Shown here piece by piece: positions 21,161-31,044 of a stretch of 54,174 nt of DNA (position 1 is its first letter; each line of letters starts with the position of its first letter). The stretch covers positions 1 to 54,174 of the forward strand of contig BRYA01000582.1 in NCBI GenBank assembly GCA_030267965.1, given 5' to 3'. Under the pieces are notes generated by a model. It did not search any database. It was not told the origin of the DNA and saw only the letters and a program-made list of their open reading frames with translations. This stretch comes from Triparma columacea. Its lineage: Eukaryota; Sar; Bolidophyceae; Parmales; Triparmaceae. The translations under genes were made by a program, and so were the position numbers.

Positions 21161-23230
21161 TCACTCGTCGTCGTCCTCGATCCCAAAGTCAATCGTGTCC
21201 TCTGCATCGAAGCTGACGAACCTCGCCTTTTTCTTCGGGCTCTGATAGTCTGGGCTTGCAGGAGGTAGGTCCACCTGCTGCGGAGGAGCTGAGTGGAGGC
21301 TCTGCGGTAGGCTCTGAAACTCAAACTTTGCGTCGGGCTGGGAAGGGAACTCACTGGTTCCCTCCTCGTCTTCGCTCTCCTCGGCGTCGCTGCCCTCGTT
21401 GTCACTGAAGGCCTCGTAGAACATGAGGGACTCCTCCCCGTCCTCGTTCTCCTCTTGTTCCTCCTCCCCTTCCTCCGCTTCCTCCCCTTCCTCCTCCTCT
21501 TCTTCTTCTTCCTCCTCCTCCTCGAATCCTTGGTTGTTGTCCCCACCCTGCCAATCCAATGTTCCAAACCCTTCATCCTCCTCCTCTCCCATCTCCTCTT
21601 CCTCCCCATCCTCCTCTTCCCCCTCCTCTTCGTCCTCCTCCTCGTCGTCCTCTTCTCCTCCCGAGTCGTCGTCTCCCGAGTCGTCGTCCCCCTCGTAGAG
21701 TATACCCGTAGTAGTCCCCACAACCCCAAATCCCTCATCCTCCTCTTCACCCCAACCCTCATCCTCATCCTCCTCCTCCTCCTCCTCTTCCTCCTCGTTC
21801 CCACCGTAATAAACCTTCCCACCCCATCCCCCCCCCACCTCCTTAACATTAGCAAGTATCTCCGCGCATCTTTCAACCCCCAATTTCTCCCTATTCCCTT
21901 CCGTCCTTAGTAGTATCCTAAGGTCGCCCATAGCCCTACTAAGCTCGCTCTCCAAAGTCTTCTCCCTCACCCTACAACCTCTCACAGCTCTAATAAGATC
22001 AGCGTTGTAGTTTTTCAACGTTCGTATCTTCATACATACATCTCCACCCCTCTCAATTACGTTTTTAACCTGTGCACATTCAGAAGGGGGGGAAAGGGGG
22101 GAAGTTGGAGACTCGAACCATGTACGGGAACAGAAGGAAAATATAACACTCCATAACTCGGGGGGTAGGGTAGAAGACACGTTTGGGAGAACGGATTTTG
22201 GGGGTCGGGAGGATGATGCTAGACATGCTAGGGTTGATGATTTGAATGACTCAGGGTAGGTGGGGTGTGAAGAACGGGACCAGAGGGAGGGGGGGATTGT
22301 TAGGGGTGGGGGTGAAGTGGAGGAAGGGGGGGAGGGGGGTAGGAGGGATGCGAAACGGACTGAGGAGATTGTCGTTGACTTTAGATCTAGACCTAGGATA
22401 TCATCGAGGGTTGAAGGTGGGGGTACGACGGGTAGAGGGGGGGGGGAGAGGGGGGGGGGAGATATTCTTATTATCTTGAGGAAGGAACTACCGACTGGGG
22501 CGACCATTACACCGCCGACGGAGAGGAGGTTTTTGAGCCTCTGGAGGTGCTTAGCATCGATGCCACCGCCTACGTAGATTCGGTGGAAGGTCTCGCGGGA
22601 TTTAACCGAGAGGCCGTTCCCAATGTAGGATTCCATGGGGGCGACGACGAGTTCGGGGGAGGAAGCCTTGAGGTTCTCCACGGCCTGCTCCGCAAAGGCT
22701 GACACGTGGGGGTCGAGCTCGACGTTTACCACGCGGCCTTGCTTCCCGAGGATCACACCGGCTACGGAGGAGAAGTAGGTAGAACCGCTTCCGATGTTTA
22801 GAAGGGACATGCCGGGGTGGGGATCTAGGGCCATGAGAGCGGTGGCGTAGATATGAGGTGCTGATAGGTGGACGAAGGAAGTGGGTTTGGAAGGGAGGGG
22901 AACTCGAACTGGCTCGTCGAGATAGGAGTGAGGGTCAACGATGGTGTCGCTCATTGACCCATTTTGGGCAGAATTTGCTGCGTTGTTTTGCCCATTCGCC
23001 GTGTTCTGTCCCTCCAGCAAGTCCTCTCCCTCCAGCAAGTCCTCTCCTTCCATCTCCCCCTCCATCTCCCCTACCATCTCCCCAGCCCACTGTTGTCTTG
23101 GTAGTCTTGGCAGAAAGTGTCCCCTATCGACCTTTCTAAACGCTATTTCGTGTTGATCATCGTTGATTACACAATTGTTGACCATCTTTGTGACCATTTC
23201 ATCGTTAGTTCTCCCTGATGATAGCCACAT
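21161..23230 (-). CDS. PCMTD-like (isoaspartyl-methyltransferase domain) protein with acidic tail
   Basis: A single exon of 689 residues. The first ATG in frame is at 23230 (MWLSSGRTNDE); the frame stays open upstream only from a TTG. The N-terminal 240 residues match protein-L-isoaspartate methyltransferase and especially its PCMTD relatives: NDEMVTKMV, a VDRGHFLP segment, HLSAPHIYA and the AdoMet motif LLNIGSGSTYFSS, then VGGVMVAPVG. PCMT enzymes repair isoaspartyl residues; animal PCMTD proteins act instead as ubiquitin-ligase adaptors (family knowledge). After a Pro/Ser-rich linker, the C-terminal 200 residues are mostly Glu and Asp from GAG/GAA triplet runs. Between VDRG and the methyltransferase core is a small repeat (EGEDLL twice). 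Catalytic activity versus adaptor role cannot be decided. Confidence 0.85.
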   Translation of the reverse strand: MWLSSGRTNDEMVTKMVNNCVINDDQHEIAFRKVDRGHFLPRLPRQQWAGEMVGEMEGEMEGEDLLEGEDLLEGQNTANGQNNAANSAQNGSMSDTIVDPHSYLDEPVRVPLPSKPTSFVHLSAPHIYATALMALDPHPGMSLLNIGSGSTYFSSVAGVILGKQGRVVNVELDPHVSAFAEQAVENLKASSPELVVAPMESYIGNGLSVKSRETFHRIYVGGGIDAKHLQRLKNLLSVGGVMVAPVGSSFLKIIRISPPPLSPPPLPVVPPPSTLDDILGLDLKSTTISSVRFASLLPPSPPSSTSPPPLTIPPSLWSRSSHPTYPESFKSSTLACLASSSRPPKSVLPNVSSTLPPELWSVIFSFCSRTWFESPTSPLSPPSECAQVKNVIERGGDVCMKIRTLKNYNADLIRAVRGCRVREKTLESELSRAMGDLRILLRTEGNREKLGVERCAEILANVKEVGGGWGGKVYYGGNEEEEEEEEEDEDEGWGEEEDEGFGVVGTTTGILYEGDDDSGDDDSGGEEDDEEEDEEEGEEEDGEEEEMGEEEDEGFGTLDWQGGDNNQGFEEEEEEEEEEEEGEEAEEGEEEQEENEDGEESLMFYEAFSDNEGSDAEESEDEEGTSEFPSQPDAKFEFQSLPQSLHSAPPQQVDLPPASPDYQSPKKKARFVSFDAEDTIDFGIEDDDE
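21430..21800. repeat. CTC/TCC trinucleotide-rich stretch (poly-Glu/Asp coding)
   Basis: Imperfect CTC, TTC and GTC triplets on the + strand encode long Glu/Asp runs in the tail of the PCMTD-like protein. The stretch opens long but meaningless frames on the other strand. Confidence 0.8.
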
Positions 23231-23509
23231 TTTGGCAAACTGGTAAACTGGCAAGTCGGATTTAGCTTCAAAGGGAGAATTAGGGCCTTAGTTTGCGTGA
23301 ATGCTTCTCAAAATGTGCTAAGTGGTGTAGGCTATATTGATTTAGAGATTGATATGATTCACTAGTAAATAAATTGCGAAATTGTTGTTAAAATGGGGTT
23401 TAGAAAAAGGCTAAAAAGAATTTGAGAATTGAGGGAGAAGTCGCATTCACTTTTTAGGGAATCGGAGGCAAGAAAAGGGAGAAAAAGGGCAGTTTAGTTT
23501 TGAGTCAAT

Positions 23510-24305
23510 ATGACTGCACTAATTGTGATTTTGAGTCTTTTTGTGTGTAATGTAATATCATATAAAGCTAGTCAATGTCGTAGAATGTCCATAAATCATT
23601 TGTATAGAGCAAATTTGAGAACAAATAACATTATGCCCTTTGACCATGTCCAATATTATGAGCCAAGACGTTCAAGAATTACATTGAGATCAACCAACGA
23701 TCCTGATCAATATAGTCACATTCACGCTGATACCAAAGAGACAGCGCTGCCTAATGAGCTACACAAACCACATGATGAACAAGAGGGAGAGAAGGTGATG
23801 GAAGATACAACAGTAGATACAACAGATACAGATACAACAGTAGATACAACAAGAAGAGAAACAGACAACGCACTCGGCAGTACTGCAAACCAAGGCGATA
23901 TAACAAACAAGGGGTCATGGGTACCCCAAGGGACAGCTTTCATTACATTGGTACTGGACGAGCTGAGGGAGAAAGAAGGATTCGGTGACATATTAGTGAT
24001 CTCAGAATTCGACTCCGGCCTCATGAGGACCCTGTCCCGTCACCCTCGCTCCGTAGTCTACACAACCCTGAAGGAGTACGGGGAGTCGAAGAAGGCCAAC
24101 CGGCAGTTCGCCAACCCCTCAGCCTACATCACAGCCATACTCAAGCGCGTCAGCAAAGAGCAGGGCAACGGGAGCGTTGATAGACTGAGGAAGGTACCAT
24201 TTAGAAGGACGGGGACTCAAACGACTGGCAGGTCCAGCTGGCCTGCTCAACCTTCTCAACAGCAGCAAGAACAGCAACAGCAACAGTCACAGCAACAGTC
24301 ACAGC

Positions 24306-24366
<61 letters not shown>

Positions 24367-27300
24367 GCGCCCCACTCTCAACAGTCCCCCCCCCCTCTCC
24401 CCCCCCCCCCCCTTACCTACCCCTTCATCCTCCCCCTCCCCCCCTCTCCCTCTCCCCCCCCTATCCTACCCCTCCCTTAATCCCCCCTCTCCCCTCCCCT
24501 CCGCGTCCACGCTAATCCCGAAGCTAACGACACTAGCGCTACCGGTCTCGTCGCTACCTGGAGTAGGACCTAAAACATCCAAGCAATTAACACGCATGGT
24601 GAGCACGAAGGGAAAGGGGGAGTAAACAACTGTCCAAAAATACCAGCACAACAACAAACGAACAACTCACTTACCCGCATCTCCCATCCCCCTTTCCTTC
24701 TCTTACTTTCATCCCCCCCTTAGGGTCTTACATCAGTCCGTTCTCTCCTATTTAATTTCCCCCATTCAATAATCGATCGTACCCGTACTTCCCCCTCCGT
24801 CCTAATGCTCGAGGACGGTGAAAGGTCTACACTTATACTAACCGTAATACTCGTTGAAGGGGGGAATGTGGTAAAAGCAGAATGTAAAGACGAAGAGGGG
24901 AATTCGGTTATACTTACATGGTTTTATGGTAACACTGAAAAAGGTAAACGCGCGGCTTTTGGGGTTGTTAATATGCTAGGAGGATACAAAAGGGGGGAAA
25001 GGAAGAGAGTTGTGGGAGGTAAAATTAGAAGAGATGCTAGAGGGAGGTTTGAAATTGTTCAACCTGACTTTGTTAAACCGCTGGAGGAATTGGAGAGCTT
25101 GCTTAAGGTTGAACCTGTTTACGGGTTAACTAGAGGACTTACGGGGAAGAGGATGAAGAAAGCGGTCGATGAGGCGATGAAAGACTTGGAGAGGGTACTT
25201 GAGGTTACACCGGAATCTATGCCGAAGGAATTAAGGGAGGCGATGGGGTGGCAGACTTTGATGGAAGCGTTTAGAGAAGCGCATAACCCGAGGAATATGG
25301 AGGTGAGAAAGGATGGAAGCTAAAATATTTACGTAGTCAACGAATGCTAACCCACCCTTCAACCCCAACCCCAACCCCCCCCCCCCCCCCCAGGACGTTA
25401 CGGCGGGAGGGAGGGCTCGGATGCGAATAGCCTACGAGGAGATGTCGACGCTCCAAGCTGAGGTCGGTATGCGTCGTCGAAAGTGGAGGATGGGTGGGAG
25501 TCTAGTTAACGAGGGTTGGGAGACCAACTTTGACAAAGCTCAAGGGATAAAGCGGGCTAGGGAAAACCTCAAATACAACCTAACTGAATGCCAGTCCTCG
25601 GCGTTGAGAGAATGCTGGGGAGACGTAAGCGACCCATCAGGTTCCCGGATGGCCCGCCTCCTCCAGGGCGACGTTGGCAGCGGGAAGACAGTCGTGGCTT
25701 ACCTACTCATCATGGGAATGCTATGGGAGGGGGGGGGGGGAGGGACTGCGGCGGTACTTGCACCTACGGCAACACTGGCTGAGCAACATTATAGGACGTT
25801 CGAGGAATGGACGGGGGAGGGAGGGACGGCGGACGTGTTTCTGCTAACTAGGGAGACAAAGGCGAAGGAGAGGGAGGTAATTTTTGAAAGGCTCAAGTCG
25901 GCGAAGGCTGACGGGAGGGGTGTGATTGTCATTGGCACGCACGCGCTCCTGTCGAAGGGCTCGGCCGAGGGGATCTCAGAGCTTGACCTAGCTGTTATTG
26001 ACGAGGAGCAGAGGTTCGGGGTGGCTCAAAGGGAGGTACTCGCAGGCGTGGCGAAGCACAAGCTCTACATGTCGGCGACGCCGATTCCGAGGACCATGGC
26101 GCTGGGAGGGTACAGCGGGGACGATGAAGGCGACGACGACATCCTGGTAGGAGCGCTGGATGTGAGCACACTCGTAACCAAGCCAAAGGGGGCTAGGGAG
26201 GTGCAAACTAGCGTCGTCGAAATGAGCAAGGTTCGGGATGTCGTGGACGGAGTCAAGAGGCAGGTCGCCAAGGGTGCCAAAGTTTTCTGGGTGCTCCCCT
26301 TAATCGGAGCGGAGGACAACGACCTGACGCTCTCAGAGAAGGAGATAGAGAAGGAAGGAGCGGACAGGGCGGTCAAGACTGCACTCGAGAGGCACGCCGA
26401 GCTTAGCAGGGTCCTGGGAGACGGGAGGGTGGGGATCGTACATGGAAGGATGAAGCAGAAGGACAAGGAAAAGCAGATAAGGTGGTTCAAGGACCCCAAG
26501 TCTGGGGTGGATATACTCGTCGGGACGACCGTCCTAGAGGTCGGGATCGACGTTCCCCAGGCTAGCATCCTTGTTGTTGAAGGAGCCAATAGGTTCGGCT
26601 TAAGCCAGCTCCATCAACTGAGGGGAAGGTGAGAATCGGCAAAATGGTGAACGTTACGATAGTTCCACACACTAACGCAACCCCTTCGCTCGTCGCAGGG
26701 TGGGGAGACCCACCGAGGACAAGGCGGCCGCAGAGCAGCCCTGCCACTGTGTGCTGATTGCGGAGGATGAGTCTACTGACGGGGGCGTCAAGAGACTGGC
26801 CGCTCTCATTGAGACTTCAGACGGTTTCGAGATCAGCGCCAAGGACCTGGAGATCAGGGGTCCCGGAGATGTCCTAGGGACCAGACAGAGCGGGGGGGAC
26901 CAGGGCAAGAGCGTCACGGTAGGGCAGCACTGGGGGATGATTACAAGCGCAGCGAGGAGGGGAAGGATGTTCCTCGGCGAATCCAAGAGAAAGGGAAGTG
27001 TAGCTGAAGCCAAGGAAATTGTGGCTATCGATAGTATGGAAGGACTTTTTGGGGGGCAGGCAGAGAACGCGGCCCTGAGCTACGCCCTCAAAGGCAGCGA
27101 CGAGCTTGTGAGCCTTTACACTGACATCAGGGCTACTTCAGCGTGGGGTATTTCCATGAGGTGCAACATGGCGCTCTTTGGGGACTGGAACCAGGAGAGC
27201 GAGGATGCGGGCCAAGGGGGAGGGGCTAGGGGGGCGTTTGAGATGCTCCAGGACGTTTGCAAGGACACTTATGGCGAAAATGGCGAGGGGGAGGAGGACA

Positions 27301-28439
27301 AGGCTTGGATCAAGTTCTCGAGTGCGATTGCGAACAGGAAGGACGGGATCGTAAAGGAGGGGAGGGTCAAGATTATTAAGGAGAGTGGGGAGGGGGGGGA
27401 GAAGTCCAAGAGCTTTGGTAGAACCACCAAGGTCTTGAGCGACGACGAGGCCGCCATCCTAAGCGGGAGAGAGGACGGAACAACGAAGGAGAGGATGAAG
27501 AGAAACTTAAACTTGGCAAGGGGGAATGGAGTTCTCGGTGACTCCGATTGGCTCCAGAAGCAGAGGGAGGAGAAGAAGCGCGCAGCTGTCAAGGGGGGGA
27601 CGGGCCCCGTGGTGAAGGAGCTCAAAATCAACATCAAACCAGCCCCCAAGCTCTCGCCTTCAGAAACTTGCTTCATCATTATAGACGTGGAAACGACGGG
27701 GCTCAGTAAAAAGACCGCTAGGATCATCCAGCTGGCCGCGAAGGTGTTAGGAAGCAGTGATCCCGAAGATAGGTGAGGCGGCTAGCAAGGGTTGGAATAA
27801 CGATTTTTCTTTTTTTGACGTCCTCCCCCTCTCGCTCATCGCAGCTTCTCCGCCTATGTGCTCCCTCCTGAGGGGGCACTCAACAAGGAGGTTGAGGCCC
27901 TCACTGGAATTACTGACTCATTCCTTCGGTCTGGTGGGATCGACAGTAGCACCGGTGTCTTCCACGGCCCAGCCCCCGACTTCGAGCGGGTTTACGAGTA
28001 CTTCTGCAGGTGGTGTAACGATAGGAGAGGAGGCAGGGACATTTGCCTGCTCGCTCACAATGCGAGGTTTGACGTTGGGATGCTCAACGGGGAGATCCAG
28101 AGACTCAGCGGCCGCGGGGATCGCATTCCGATGCTCGGGAGAGACGCCTCGATCTCCAGTGTGGTGGACACCTTGGTCCTGCTCCGGAGCAAGAGCCTGT
28201 GGAGTAGCAACGCCGCGAGGGGGAGGGAGGACAAGCTGCCCAGGCCAAGCAGCTTCAAACAGGCGGACGTGTACGACCACGTTATGGGGAGCCCGATGCC
28301 GGGGGCGCACAACGCAATGGGAGACGTTTTGGGACTGGAGGCCATCTTGGGGAGCAAGGCTGTTAGAGGGAGTTGGGTTAGGTTGGCACAGAACCTTCAA
28401 ACGCCTTTAGTGGTGATCGGGGGGGGTGAGAAGAATTGA
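23510..28439 (+). CDS. RecG-type DNA helicase fused to a DEDDh (DnaQ-like) 3'-5' exonuclease
   Basis: Exons 23510-24598, 24724-25302, 25394-26628, 26699-27772 and 27845-28439 join in phase to 1,523 residues; each junction lands inside a conserved RecG motif (LPGVGPK...GLTSV, RGR|VGRP). In order: a signal-peptide-like N-terminus (TALIVILSLFVCNVIS); a helical segment (about 142-217, FITLVLDEL...SAYITAILK) resembling the hnRNP-Q acidic domain; poly-Gln; a Pro/Ser-rich linker; the RecG wedge/OB part; the helicase with Walker A GDVGSGKT (about 648-655), DEEQRFG (about 759, where RecG usually has DEQH), SATPIPRT and LEIRGPGDVLGTRQSG; then an exonuclease (about 1292-1510) with DVETTG, HNARFD and HNAMGD. 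RecG remodels stalled replication forks; in plants it works in plastids and mitochondria (known), so an organellar role is inferred. The stop lies 42 bp from that of the convergent RNase Z gene. Confidence 0.9.
24250..24368 (+). repeat. CAA/CAG repeat (poly-Gln coding)
   Basis: Mostly uninterrupted CAA codons, preceded by CAGCAA units, encode about 38 Gln in the first exon of the RecG-exonuclease gene. They are followed by a poly-C/CCT run coding Pro and Ser to about 24480. Confidence 0.9.
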
Positions 28440-28481
28440 GAATATGAAATTTGTGTGTACAACATGTCAAAGGTTTGCTAA

Positions 28482-30990
28482 TTATTTCCCGTCTCCAGCA
28501 ATGTCAACGTCCAAAAAGTCCCACGCCCCAATTACATCTTCCTCCTTCAAATCGCTCGCAAAAGATGCGAGCTTCTCTATCCTCCTTGACACCCTGACGC
28601 TCGAAGCATCATCGTCCCCCTTATATCTCGGTGAGAAGTGGTTAAGAACCAGCCTCTTGGCCCCCACCCTCTTCGCGAAGTTCCCCGCAACCTGTGGAGT
28701 GGAATGACCGTGCTTTGCGGTGTCCCTGTGAACCTCATCCACCGTCGTGTCCTTATCAATCCCTTTGAGGAACGAGTTGGTTGCCTCGTGGACGAGCAGG
28801 TCGGGTTCCATCGCAATGTCTGTGATCCCCGTCGCATCATTGGTGTCACCGAGGATGACAACCTTGCGGCCCTTCTTTGCCTCAGTGACCACGTCGTCGC
28901 CCTTAATTACCGTCCCGTCAGGGAACGTCATCTCGTCGGACCTGGACATCCTTTTCAGCCCTTCCATCAATTTCATCGGGTCCTTTATCCCCCCCTTCTT
29001 GAGTGCCTCATAATTCCTCTTAATCACTGGCAGCGCAATCTCCGGGTTGAGCTTCCCTGGCCTGTCCATCTCCGTGCAAACATACCCGACCGTGGGTACC
29101 CCGTGGCTCATGACCCCCGCCTTTACGGCCATCCCGTTGCCATCTTCCTCGCTGACGACGTCCCAGATCGGCGCGTTCGGCACATTCGCAGTTGAGGAGG
29201 TGTAGGTCGGCTCGATGTCCCTCCCCCCCTCCAGCTCCCCGTAGGCTCGGTCGAGGGGGAGGGGGTTTGGGTTGTTTTTCACGTAGCTTGCGTAGCTCGT
29301 GGCGTCCCCCAGGGGGGTTAGGGGGGGGGTACGAGAGTCGGGGGGGGGGAAGCTGGAGGTGCGGTCCATCAGGTGGTACTTGCGGGGGAGGAAGTAACCG
29401 GAGCCAGGGGAGGCTTGGACCCAGCCGGGGGCGAGGGGGACGGACTTCAGCTCGTGGACCCTGTAGGGAGGGATAATTCTGGAGGCCGTGAACCTGTAGG
29501 GGTGGGGGGGAGGGGGGAGGAGGGGGGGGGGTTAGTGCTGAAGGGGCGGAGGGCGGGGCGGGAGGGGGGCAATTGATGCTGGCTTGCGGCGTCGTGATCC
29601 CTCACCTTATACAGTGCCTCAGCCACATCCTCGTTCCCTCCGGTCCGTACACATCAATCGGATCGCTCTCTCTCCCCCTATCTTGCCCGATCAGGCAGAG
29701 CAGCCCTGGGAGGCCAAAGGTGTGGTCCCCGTGGCAGTGCGTGAGAAATATCTTGGTGACCCTCCCCGGGCGGATTGAGGCGGCGCGCTGTATCTGGAGC
29801 TGGGTACCCTCGCCACAGTCGAATACCCAGGAGGAGCCGTCGCGCCAACGCTGGGAGAGGACGAGGGAGGAGACGCCGCGCGTTGAGGAGGGGATGCAGG
29901 AGGCGGATCCAAGGAAGGTTATGCCGAGATCGGTGGCGGAGGACGTTTGGAGGAAGGGGTGGAGGCTGCGGTCGACGGTGGTTGTGGTGGGGGGGGGGGT
30001 GCTGGGGGGGGGCATTGATAATGGTACTTTGGGGGTGCTGGGAATGGTCGGGGTGGATGAAGCGCTTCCACTGTGGTTGCACATCAACCATTCCACAAGT
30101 TCCCCCTTCTTCGCGTTCGATTTAGGAATGTCCGTGCTCGGTGAGCTCCTGGAGGTTGCGACTTCCTTGATGAGCTGTCGAAGCTGCTTTACCGTCAGCT
30201 TGTCAAGGCCAGTGGTGGGGGCTGGTGGAGGGCTGTCGTGGATGCTAGCGTAGAGTGGCCATTGGTGGGAGCGACTTTTTGTGAACCTGCAGCTAATTTC
30301 GCCACTGCCACAACTGCCGCTATTGCTGCAACTGAATCCAAATCCTATTGCCTGTATTAATCTTTGTTGTCGTATGTGAGTTAGTTTAGGTGGCGATTGT
30401 GGGTATCGAGAGGGAGGGAGTTGGTGGAGGGGGCAAAATTTCGATGAGGGTGTCGTAGGGGAGTCGTTGGGGGAGTCGTTGGCAGCTGCTTCGTTTTTTT
30501 CCTCAAAAGCTGATTGGCAGCTGTTTAGTGTTTGCTAGCGTCAAAATATTGCTTATGTCTACGTAGTGCACGCCACGTATCATATCTGAAGAATGATTGT
30601 GTGTGATCCCTTCGCCGGAACAAATAACTACGCCCCTCCCCCCGTACTCTTCCCCTTTCCTCGCTCCTTTCCTCACCTTCCTTGCCTCCTCCCCAAATTT
30701 GTCCTTCTATTCATTTCTACGTCGTCACCGTCGCTATTGCCATCGCTATTGATACTATAAGATGCTCTGGATATTGTGTGTTTCCGCGTGAAGTCTCCTC
30801 CTGTGTGATGAAATTGAGAGGCGATGTCGGTGCTCGTGCCTTGCTGTTGCTTTTTGCGTCCCCTCGCATTGATTAGACGGCTATTTGTGGTGTGTGTGGA
30901 TATTCTGGTGTTAAAAGCGGATGTATGAGTACACAGAACAAGCAGTAAGGCGCAGAGGAGGAGAGCCCTGCCCATCTTCCCCATCTTCAT
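28482..30990 (-). CDS. tRNA 3'-processing endonuclease RNase Z with plastid-type presequence and SAP-like domain
   Basis: Exons 30677-30990, 29606-30520 and 28482-29493 join in phase to 746 residues. The metallo-beta-lactamase core shows [18 protein letters not shown], the zinc motif HCHGDH (about 366-371), [13 protein letters not shown] and [10 protein letters not shown]; the order and spacing match the short (single-domain) RNase Z, which cuts the 3' trailer from tRNA precursors. About 100 residues are inserted between the HxHxDH region and the second half. The first 30 residues are a signal peptide ([13 protein letters not shown]) ending THTSAF, which fits the A-S-A-F-type cleavage site of secondary red plastids, so plastid import is inferred. 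Residues about 210-250 ([21 protein letters not shown]) resemble a SAP nucleic-acid-binding motif. The start codon is 54 bp from that of the divergent CutC-like gene. Confidence 0.9.
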
Positions 30991-31044
30991 TTATTTTGCG
31001 ATTCGGTGATTCCGAGTGAAAACACAGTAAAACCAGTTGGCACG
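30991..31044. promoter_or_regulatory. 54-bp gap between divergent start codons
   Basis: Only 54 bp separate the ATG of RNase Z from that of the CutC-acetyltransferase gene, so the core promoters must overlap each other or the coding starts. No TATA box is clear. Confidence 0.5.

Noticed and set aside
21127..21876. 249-codon Arg/Lys-rich frame and other frames in the CTC-rich stretch
   Set aside because: Low-complexity triplet repeats stay open in several frames; only the PCMTD frame carries a domain.
23510..28439. Bacterial contamination or recent transfer (RecG and DnaQ-like domains, and also CutC, TerD, SelO)
   Set aside because: The RecG, SelO and TerD genes are interrupted by the same kind of introns as their eukaryotic neighbours, and all sit among clearly nuclear genes. 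Older transfer cannot be excluded.
28440..28481. Operon-like link between RecG-exonuclease and RNase Z
   Set aside because: The genes converge with 42 bp between stops; close packing, not co-transcription.
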